Made by a program: the position numbers and the translations under genes. The notes under the pieces were generated by a model. The model had not been told where the DNA came from. It was given only the letters and a program-made list of their open reading frames with translations, and searched no databases. Below are positions 58,014 through 64,000 of a stretch of DNA of 64,000 bases, one piece after another. Source of the DNA: an uncultured Dorea sp. (GTDB lineage Bacteria > Bacillota > Clostridia > Lachnospirales > Lachnospiraceae); assembly GCA_910580235.1 (NCBI GenBank), contig CAJTVU010000006.1:1-64000 (forward strand). The letters run 5' to 3'. Each line of letters opens with the position of its first letter. The first letter of the stretch is position 1.

Positions 58014-58958
58014 ATGGATCTGCTAAAACAGTTTATACAAGAAGCGGAAGAAAAAGGATTCTATATTCTGAACGCACAGATCCGGAAGGATGGAGAAGTT
58101 GCAGACGATTGGGCCCGGTTTGCAGCAAGGCCCCGGTTTGAGACTTATTCTATCAGTAAGACGTTTGCAGGGCTTGGCGTGGGGATCGCCCTGGAAGAAG
58201 GACTGATAGCTCTGGATGAGCGTATCAGCGATACATTTAAGGAAGAGTCTTATGATGTGACAAATGAAAATGCGCTGAACATCACAGTACGCGATCTGCT
58301 TACGATGACGGCAGGCTTAAGCGAGACGATGATGTGGAGGGACGGGTATGAGAGGAAGCATGAGAGAGACTGGGCGCGCTTCTTCTATACAGCCGGGAAG
58401 TTTGATAATAAGCCAGGCTCTGTATTCCTGTACAACAATGCATGTCCTTATATGCTGGGCGCTCTGATCCAGAAGAAGACAGGACAGAATCTGAGGGAAT
58501 ATCTCAGGTACCGGCTCTTTGAACCGATCGGCATACATAATGTGGAGTGGGGCAGCTGCCCGATGGGAAGGACGATCGCAGCCAACGGGCTGGCCATTAA
58601 CGCAGACGAGCTGGGGCAGTTTGGACAGCTTCTTGCGAACGGCGGCATTTATAAGGGGAAGCGTATCGTGTCAGAAGGCTTTGTAAAAGATATGATGTCT
58701 TCTTATTCAGAGACCGGAGAGTATATTCCAGGAGAGCCGCCAGTGAAGGCAGGCTACGGATATCAGACGTGGATCGACGGAGCCAATAAAGCAGCGTACA
58801 TGTGGGGGATCTTCGGCCAGTACTGCATCGTGCTCCCGGAGAAGAATGCGGTCGTGACAGTAATCTCTCTTGATAAGAACGACGGCGGATCGAATGGGAA
58901 CTATGACACTTCGCCAGTCCGTAAGCTGATCTGGGATCGGCTTGTGACGCAAGTATAG
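58014..58958 (+). CDS. Class C beta-lactamase-like serine hydrolase
   Basis: 314 residues, penicillin-binding-protein fold. The active-site SxxK is SISK (about residue 46-49), the second motif YxN is YNN (about 141-143), and a KAGYGYQTW region leads to the third. No signal peptide, so it acts in the cytosol and is more likely an esterase or amidase than a resistance enzyme. Position between a transporter and a deacetylase suggests hydrolysis of an imported compound. Confidence 0.85.
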   Translation: MDLLKQFIQEAEEKGFYILNAQIRKDGEVADDWARFAARPRFETYSISKTFAGLGVGIALEEGLIALDERISDTFKEESYDVTNENALNITVRDLLTMTAGLSETMMWRDGYERKHERDWARFFYTAGKFDNKPGSVFLYNNACPYMLGALIQKKTGQNLREYLRYRLFEPIGIHNVEWGSCPMGRTIAANGLAINADELGQFGQLLANGGIYKGKRIVSEGFVKDMMSSYSETGEYIPGEPPVKAGYGYQTWIDGANKAAYMWGIFGQYCIVLPEKNAVVTVISLDKNDGGSNGNYDTSPVRKLIWDRLVTQV

Positions 58959-59037
58959 GTGAAAAATTTCTTCCAGCCGAAAGCATTGCAGAGCGGTGGG
59001 AGGATTTTAATACAAATTCATAAAAGGAGGAATATTT

Positions 59038-59967
59038 ATGAGCAGCACAACAAAAAAAGACATTCAGATTAACATCAATCCGCATTTTGACGCAGTAGCG
59101 CTTTGGATCGGATCCTGGGGCGGAGAAGATTCACCGTGTGATATCTCCAGAGGCGTCCATGGGGCGAAGCGGGGAGTGCCGCGCCTCTTAGACCTTTTTG
59201 AGAGGAACGGGATCAGCAAAGACATTACATGGGGCGTAACGGGGCACGCGATGGAAAGCTTCCCGAAAGCGGCACAGATGATCGTAGACTCAGGAGCTGA
59301 GATCGCTATGCACGGATATCTGCATGAGAACCCGCTGGCAATGACCCGCGAGCAGGAGGCAGATGTGCTGGATCACACAATTGATGTCATTGAGAAGATC
59401 TCCGGAAAGAAGCCGCGCGGATATATGGCTCCATGGTGGGAGCTGAGCAAAAATACGATCGAGCTTTTAAGAGAGCGCGGCATCGTATATGATTCTTCTC
59501 TTATGGAAGACGATTACCATCCGCACTACCTGCGTGAAGGCGACAGCTGGACGAAGATCGACTACACAGGCAAGGCAAAAGACTGGATGAAGCCATGGGT
59601 GGCGGGTAAAGAAGTAGATATGGTTGAGATCCCATGCAGCTGGCATCTGGATGACGCTCCTCCGATGCTCTTTGTAAAGGCATCTGCGAACAGCCATGGC
59701 TGGATTACAGGAAGCCAACTGGAGGAGATCTGGATGGATCAGTTCGACTGGGTATACCGCCACTTTGATTATGCAGTGCTCCCGATCACCATTCATCCGG
59801 ACGCTTCCGGACATCCGCATGTGCTTGTAGCCCTGGAGAGGATGATCGATCACATGAGGAAGCATGAAGGCGTGCGCTTTGTGACGATGGAGAAAATGGC
59901 AGAGGACTTCCGCAAACGCTGTCCATTTGGTTCTGGCATCGAAGTCGGAGGACCGAGCGGTCTGTAA
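59038..59967 (+). CDS. Polysaccharide deacetylase-family hydrolase
   Basis: 309 residues with NodB-fold motifs: FDAVALWIGSWGGED at the N-terminus, GHAMESFP, IAMHGYLHENP (metal-binding His pair), GYMAPWWELS and a C-terminal LPITIHPDASGHP. No signal peptide. This cytosolic version is the group that contains PgdA-like proteins of Helicobacter, cyclic imidases and PuuE-type allantoinases, so a metal-dependent C-N hydrolase is likely. AAAGGAGG precedes the ATG. Confidence 0.85.
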   Translation: MSSTTKKDIQININPHFDAVALWIGSWGGEDSPCDISRGVHGAKRGVPRLLDLFERNGISKDITWGVTGHAMESFPKAAQMIVDSGAEIAMHGYLHENPLAMTREQEADVLDHTIDVIEKISGKKPRGYMAPWWELSKNTIELLRERGIVYDSSLMEDDYHPHYLREGDSWTKIDYTGKAKDWMKPWVAGKEVDMVEIPCSWHLDDAPPMLFVKASANSHGWITGSQLEEIWMDQFDWVYRHFDYAVLPITIHPDASGHPHVLVALERMIDHMRKHEGVRFVTMEKMAEDFRKRCPFGSGIEVGGPSGL

Positions 59968-59986
59968 ATCGATATCTGTATGACGA

Positions 59987-60011
59987 GAGTTGCCGCATCA
60001 TGCGGCAACTC
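59987..60011. other. Perfect hairpin inside the operon
   Basis: GAGTTGCCGCA and TGCGGCAACTC, 11-bp arms with a 3-nt loop and only CTTT after it. It may lower downstream expression or protect the upstream mRNA end. Confidence 0.6.
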
Positions 60012-60046
60012 CTTTAAAATAAGTTGAAAATCAGGAGGGAAAGGGT

Positions 60047-60370
60047 ATGTGTGCAGCATGTGGAGTATTAAGCGGCACGCCGGACTGGATGGATCGGGCG
60101 GGAAATCCAGAAGGGATCGGCGGCAAGGAAAATGAGACACGTAGAGGAGAGCGACAGAAGCTAGTCAAGATGGTCAATATCCTTTTGAGCCCGGGCAAGG
60201 CGAAAATCAGCGATTTTGGTGAAAAGCTGATTATCAAAGGACCGACAGGAAAAACAAAGATTGTCGACAGCTTAGGGCACGTCTGGGTAGAAGCAGATAA
60301 CATAGGGCTTCGTCTGGTGGATCCACTGGATGAGGCGTTTCTGGAAATGATCGGATCTTCCCAGATATAA
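60047..60370 (+). CDS. Hypothetical partner of the G3E GTPase
   Basis: 107 residues. An N-terminal CAACG motif, a GWMD-like hydrophilic region, then a compact beta-rich part (KAKISDFGEKLIIKGPTGKT, GHVWVEADNIGLRL). Not recognised. It lies 22 bp upstream of the CobW-type gene with GGAGGGAAAGG before the ATG; the cysteine pair could bind metal and hand it to or from the GTPase, which is an inference. Confidence 0.65.
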   Translation: MCAACGVLSGTPDWMDRAGNPEGIGGKENETRRGERQKLVKMVNILLSPGKAKISDFGEKLIIKGPTGKTKIVDSLGHVWVEADNIGLRLVDPLDEAFLEMIGSSQI

Positions 60371-60392
60371 AACAGATAGGAGGGAATATCTA

Positions 60393-61457
60393 ATGAGAAA
60401 AAATGATGAGCGTATACCCGTCACTGTGCTCACCGGTTTTCTGGGGAGTGGGAAGACAACGCTCCTGCAGCGTCTTCTTAGCGGTGAAGAAGGAGCGGGG
60501 GTGGCTGTCCTTATGAATGAGCTGGGCGAGGTATCGCTGGACGATCTCTATATACAAAAGATGACGGAGACGACGCTGGTCTTGAAGAATGGATGTGTGT
60601 GCTGTTCCATGCGCTCAGATCTGCAGAAAGGGCTGCGGGAGCTGATTGACGGGCGGACTGCAGGAACGGTGCCTCCTTTTACACGGATCCTGATCGAGAC
60701 GACCGGACTGGCAGACCCTACCCCTATCGCTCAGACGCTGGTCGGCGATCTGATGCTCCGCAGACAGGTGAGGCTTGCCAATATCATCACGACGATTGAC
60801 GCTATCTTTGGAGCAGGACAGATCGATACACATGCAGAGAGCATGAGACAGGCGGCGATCGCAGACAGGCTGGTCCTGACAAAGACAGATATTGCAGAGC
60901 CGGAGCAGATCGAACAGGCAAAGAAAAAGATACATCAGGTGAATCCGGTGGCTATGGTGCTGGACGCCAATGAAGAGGAGTCGCTCTGGCCGATGCTTTT
61001 TGATATAGATCCATTTAATCCAGACACAAAGAGCGCAGAAGTCCAGGCATGGCTGAAATGCCTTCCGAAGATCCATGTGGCAGGCGGGCACAGGATCCAT
61101 GGAGAGACGGAACATGTCCATCACTATCATGAGGAGCATCACGAAGAAGGGGATATACAGACGTTTTCCATTCGGACAGAAAAGCCGCTGAACTGGACTG
61201 CATTCTGTATCTGGCTTTCCGCGCTGATCCATCGCCACGGGCCGCAGCTCTTGCGGATCAAGGGGCTTCTGAACGTGCCGGATGCTCTGGGGCCGGTAGT
61301 ATTAAACACTGTACAGAGCCATATCACTCCGCCCATGCATCTGGAGGAGTGGCCAAATGAAGATCATTCTTCCCGTATCGTCTTTATCGTTCAGGGAATC
61401 TCGCCGGATCTGGTGGAGTATTCGCTGAGACGATTCCTGTCGATCCTGGAGGATTAG
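60393..61457 (+). CDS. G3E (CobW/COG0523) metallochaperone GTPase
   Basis: 354 residues. P-loop GFLGSGKTTLL (about 14-24), MNELGEVSLDD, the metal-binding GCVCCS (about 68-73), ETTGLADPTPI and TKTD. A histidine-rich loop HVHHYHEEHHEEG (about 237-249) precedes the C-terminal domain, as in zinc- or nickel-handling members. Operon position suggests it loads a metal into the deacetylase-like hydrolase or another enzyme of the cluster. Confidence 0.9.
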   Translation: MRKNDERIPVTVLTGFLGSGKTTLLQRLLSGEEGAGVAVLMNELGEVSLDDLYIQKMTETTLVLKNGCVCCSMRSDLQKGLRELIDGRTAGTVPPFTRILIETTGLADPTPIAQTLVGDLMLRRQVRLANIITTIDAIFGAGQIDTHAESMRQAAIADRLVLTKTDIAEPEQIEQAKKKIHQVNPVAMVLDANEEESLWPMLFDIDPFNPDTKSAEVQAWLKCLPKIHVAGGHRIHGETEHVHHYHEEHHEEGDIQTFSIRTEKPLNWTAFCIWLSALIHRHGPQLLRIKGLLNVPDALGPVVLNTVQSHITPPMHLEEWPNEDHSSRIVFIVQGISPDLVEYSLRRFLSILED

Positions 61458-61529
61458 AGAAACAAAACATAAAAGACGGCATCCGCATCTGAATGGGCGG
61501 ATGCGACACTGAACAGGGGGTTATACATT

Positions 61530-62048
61530 ATGAAATTTGCAAAACATACACCGATCGCATTATTTGTAGGCTGCCAGGCCTGCGTGATCCAGATGATCGA
61601 CAATGTCCTGCAGGGGGCGCTGCCGCCGGCCGGGAACGTTGGGTTTTCCTGGGTTTCTTTCCTGGCGTGGGCGACTTATTTCATGGCGGGCTGCACGATC
61701 CTGAATGGGGTGCGTTCCTTTTTCGGCTTCATCATGGGGATCGTTGCGTCTATAATCATTATTACTATGGGAGGCTTTTTTGGCGCTTTAGGCTTTTTTG
61801 CATTTCCGGCCGCTATTCTGATCATAGCATGGCTGTTGTTCTATCTTGAGCTGGCGCCGGAGCTTTTCAGCTTTATTCCGGCAGTATACATTGCGTCGGG
61901 CGCATTTTTTGCTTGCATGAATTATGTGCCGGGAGCATCTTTTGGAGGCATCTTTATTACGGAGATGGTGTATCTGAGCCTGGGACTGTTCTTTGGATGG
62001 ATGACGATCGCATTCAGAGGCTGGTATGAAAAAAGGGAGAAAGAATAA
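61530..62048 (+). CDS. DUF1097 membrane protein
   Basis: 172 residues with five or six hydrophobic segments, for example SWVSFLAWATYFMAGCTIL, FGFIMGIVASIIIITMGGFF and FFAFPAAILIIAWLLFYLEL, matching DUF1097 inner-membrane proteins of unknown function. In this setting a transport role is plausible but unproven. Confidence 0.8.
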   Translation: MKFAKHTPIALFVGCQACVIQMIDNVLQGALPPAGNVGFSWVSFLAWATYFMAGCTILNGVRSFFGFIMGIVASIIIITMGGFFGALGFFAFPAAILIIAWLLFYLELAPELFSFIPAVYIASGAFFACMNYVPGASFGGIFITEMVYLSLGLFFGWMTIAFRGWYEKREKE

Positions 62049-62057
62049 GTAGGAGGC

Positions 62058-63146
62058 ATGCAGATGAATTTTCCATATTTAGAGATTGAGGGCTCTCCCC
62101 GTGAGATTGGCTTTCAGCAGGGAGAGCATTTTAAGGAGCAGATCCAAAGAAGCATTGACTGTTATAAACAGATGTTCCTTGACTACTCGGATCTTGAATG
62201 GGACAGGGCAAAGGAACTGTCCAGGCGGTTCATTCCGGTGATTACGGAGTATAATAATGATTACCTGGAAGAGATGTGGGGGATAGCGGAAGGCTCTGGA
62301 TTTGACTTTGAAGATATCCTTGCCCTGAACTGTAGAAGCGAGCTTGTATTTGTCGGCAAAGAATTTGACAAGATGGACGGAGGGTGCACTTCGATAGGTA
62401 TCAGCTCGGATGCGGGGAAAGAAGGGAATGCGTACCTGGCGCACAATTGGGACTGGAAAACGAGCCAGAGGTCTGCTATGATTATGATGAAGATACGGCA
62501 GAGGAATGGAAAGCCCACGATTTTTATGGTGACGGAGGCGGGCATTATCGGAAAGACCGGTTTCAACAGTGCAGGGATCTGCCTGTATCTGAATGCGCTT
62601 TCTACAGATCAGGCTCCCACGGGCCTGCCTCTGCATATGGCCATGCGCGGGATCCTGGACTGCGAGACGCTGGCGGAAGCCGTGAAAGCGGCTACCAGAA
62701 TGCCTCTGGGGTGCTGCGCTAATTTTATGCTGGGGCATAAGAACGGGGAATGTATCGATCTGGAGATTGAGAATGATGATTTTGACGTACTCTATCCGAA
62801 AGACGGGATCCTTGTGCATACGAATCATTTCTTAAGCCCGCGCCTTCCGAACGCTCCAAGGAAAGATACGACGAAATATAAGCTGACCGACAGCTTCGTC
62901 CGCCTTGGGCGCGCCGATAAGCTGATGCGCCGGAAAAAGACAGAGATTACGCACGAAGATATTATGGAAGTCTTGGCAGATCATGTAGAATATCCGTGCA
63001 GTATATGCAGGCATGACGACCTGAAGGTGGATCCGGGGCTTCGTATGGGGACGGTCTTCTCTATGGTGGCGGATCTGACTTCCGGGGACATCTATTTCTG
63101 CAAGGGGAATCCGTGTGAATGTGAATATGAGAAATATCACATTTAA
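62058..63146 (+). CDS. C45-family Ntn-hydrolase (acyltransferase-like)
   Basis: 362 residues resembling the acyl-CoA:6-aminopenicillanate acyltransferase/peptidase C45 group: an N-terminal propeptide, EIEGSPREIGFQQG-type start, WGIAEGSGFDFEDILALNCR, then the self-cleavage site GGCTSIG whose Cys (about residue 109) becomes the N-terminal nucleophile, LAHNWDW and GKTGFNSAGICLYLNAL. Bacterial members usually cleave amides. Expected to be activated by its own cleavage. Ends 29 bp before the malic enzyme gene. Confidence 0.85.
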   Translation: MQMNFPYLEIEGSPREIGFQQGEHFKEQIQRSIDCYKQMFLDYSDLEWDRAKELSRRFIPVITEYNNDYLEEMWGIAEGSGFDFEDILALNCRSELVFVGKEFDKMDGGCTSIGISSDAGKEGNAYLAHNWDWKTSQRSAMIMMKIRQRNGKPTIFMVTEAGIIGKTGFNSAGICLYLNALSTDQAPTGLPLHMAMRGILDCETLAEAVKAATRMPLGCCANFMLGHKNGECIDLEIENDDFDVLYPKDGILVHTNHFLSPRLPNAPRKDTTKYKLTDSFVRLGRADKLMRRKKTEITHEDIMEVLADHVEYPCSICRHDDLKVDPGLRMGTVFSMVADLTSGDIYFCKGNPCECEYEKYHI

Positions 63147-63175
63147 CATGGGATCTTAATGAGGAGGTAAATAAA

Positions 63176-64000
63176 ATGGACTATGCAAAAGAGTCGTTAA
63201 GATTACACTATGAGTGGAAGGGTAAGATTGAAATGACGGCCAGAGCGGCGGTCGATAATAAAGAAGCGCTTTCTCTGGCCTATACCCCGGGGGTGGCAGA
63301 GCCTTGCCTGGAGATCCAGAAAGACGCGGACAAAAGCTATGAGCTGACCAGACGCTGGAATACGGTGGCGGTCGTAACAGATGGGACGGCTGTGCTTGGC
63401 CTTGGAGATATCGGCCCGGAAGCCGGGATGCCGGTTATGGAAGGGAAATGCGTCCTTTTTAAAGCGTTTGGCGGCGTGGATGCGATACCGCTCTGCATCC
63501 GGAGCAAAGATGTAGATACGATCGTGGACACGGTCGCTCTGCTGGCGGGCAGCTTTGGCGGCGTTAATCTGGAGGACATCAGCGCGCCCCGCTGTTTTGA
63601 GATTGAGAAGAAGCTCAAAGAGCGCTGCGACATCCCGATCTTCCACGACGACCAGCACGGCACGGCAGTGATCACTCTGGCTGGGCTTATCAATGCTCTG
63701 AGGCTGACAGGGAAGAAGATGGATGAGATAAAAGTAGTCACAAGCGGAGCAGGAGCCGCCGGGATCGCGATCATCCGGCTGCTGATCAGCATGGGAGTAC
63801 AGAATGTGATCATGACAGACCGGACAGGCGCGATCTTCCAGGGGCGGGAAAATATGAACCCTATCAAAGAAGAGATGGCGAAGATTACAAACAGCAGAGG
63901 CGAAAGAGGGACGCTCAAAGAAGTGATCCGGGGAGCAGATGTGTTTATCGGCGTTTCGGGGCCGGGCACTCTGACGAAAGAGATGGTAGGGACTATGGCG
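63176..64000 (+). CDS. NAD(P)-dependent malic enzyme, 3' end outside window
   Basis: Decarboxylates malate to pyruvate. 275 codons are visible, open at base 64000. Features: LAYTPGVAEPC, VVTDGTAVLGLGDIG, MEGKCVLFKAFGG, FHDDQHGTAVIT (metal-binding Asp pair) and the Rossmann loop SGAGAAGIAI. This is the short bacterial malic enzyme type. GAGGAGG stands before the ATG. It may close the hydrolase cluster or start another unit. Confidence 0.93.
   Translation, partial: MDYAKESLRLHYEWKGKIEMTARAAVDNKEALSLAYTPGVAEPCLEIQKDADKSYELTRRWNTVAVVTDGTAVLGLGDIGPEAGMPVMEGKCVLFKAFGGVDAIPLCIRSKDVDTIVDTVALLAGSFGGVNLEDISAPRCFEIEKKLKERCDIPIFHDDQHGTAVITLAGLINALRLTGKKMDEIKVVTSGAGAAGIAIIRLLISMGVQNVIMTDRTGAIFQGRENMNPIKEEMAKITNSRGERGTLKEVIRGADVFIGVSGPGTLTKEMVGTMA

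Noticed and set aside
62079..62828. 249-codon minus-strand frame opposite the C45 hydrolase
   Set aside because: Antisense shadow; the sense strand encodes the recognisable Ntn-hydrolase.

Overview
The window looks like a chromosome segment of an anaerobic gut Firmicute of the family Lachnospiraceae (the Clostridium scindens / hylemonae / Dorea neighbourhood is a guess). The signs are strong GGAGG ribosome binding sites, many sigma-A promoters with 17-nt spacers, class II GalT, PPi-type phosphofructokinases, a stand-alone [FeFe]-hydrogenase-like protein, rubrerythrin, a Csp-like subtilase and LytTR/AgrC signalling. Species assignment was not possible from sequence reading alone.

Layout. 1-5.9 kb: the end of tRNA-Val, then tRNA-Leu(TAA), whose 3' end is the attachment site of a 4.7-kb integrative element (att repeats 141-163 and 4850-4872). 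The element carries a tyrosine integrase, an HUH rolling-circle Rep, a candidate origin hairpin, a small hypothetical protein, an XRE repressor and a Cro-like protein. To its right lies a remnant of an older relative with two complete, very small type I toxin/antisense-RNA loci. The younger element carries an orphan copy of one antitoxin RNA. 6-13 kb: cutC, an AgrA/AgrC-type two-component pair, small hypothetical genes and the larBCE operon for the nickel-pincer cofactor, with no larA. 13.7-17.3 kb: class Ia ribonucleotide reductase nrdAB behind NrdR-like boxes. 17.4-20.3 kb: acetyltransferase and MATE pump, divergent from an AraC regulator. 20.3-30.0 kb: a compact siphovirus-tail gene cluster with CI-like repressor and ImmA protease but no head, terminase, portal, replication or integrase genes, which best fits an F-type tailocin. 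30-39.9 kb: tRNA-Ser(CGA), hydrogenase, galK-galT, pyridoxamine kinase, tRNA-Arg(ACG), an XRE/DUF4097 regulator, glpK with a truncated DUF1667 gene, and a PPi-phosphofructokinase. 40-46.7 kb: a pseudokinase/TPR membrane protein coupled to an Ig-like surface protein, an orphan YefM antitoxin, a second PPi-phosphofructokinase and a glycosyltransferase. 46.7-49.1 kb: rubrerythrin and a subtilase. 49.1-52.5 kb: an A+T-rich island with broken and intact AlbA_2 ATPase genes and a putative membrane partner. 52.7-55.7 kb: diguanylate cyclase, isochorismatase-family hydrolase, membrane protein. 55.7-64 kb: GntR and LysR regulators facing away from a co-directional cluster (SemiSWEET, beta-lactamase-like hydrolase, deacetylase, metallochaperone GTPase, DUF1097, C45 Ntn-hydrolase, malic enzyme cut by the window end) that looks like an uncharacterised uptake-and-hydrolysis pathway.

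How parts work together. The integrative element resembles a plasmid-like integrative unit: repressor divergent from a Rep-Int operon, with a perfect sigma-A promoter carrying the likely operator. The tailocin is arranged for SOS-type induction: ImmA next to the CI-like repressor, and a palindromic operator inside the spacer of the structural promoter. Several convergent gene ends are closed by a family of GGGACGGGG palindromes that act as terminators and, in two cases, supply the last codons of the gene.
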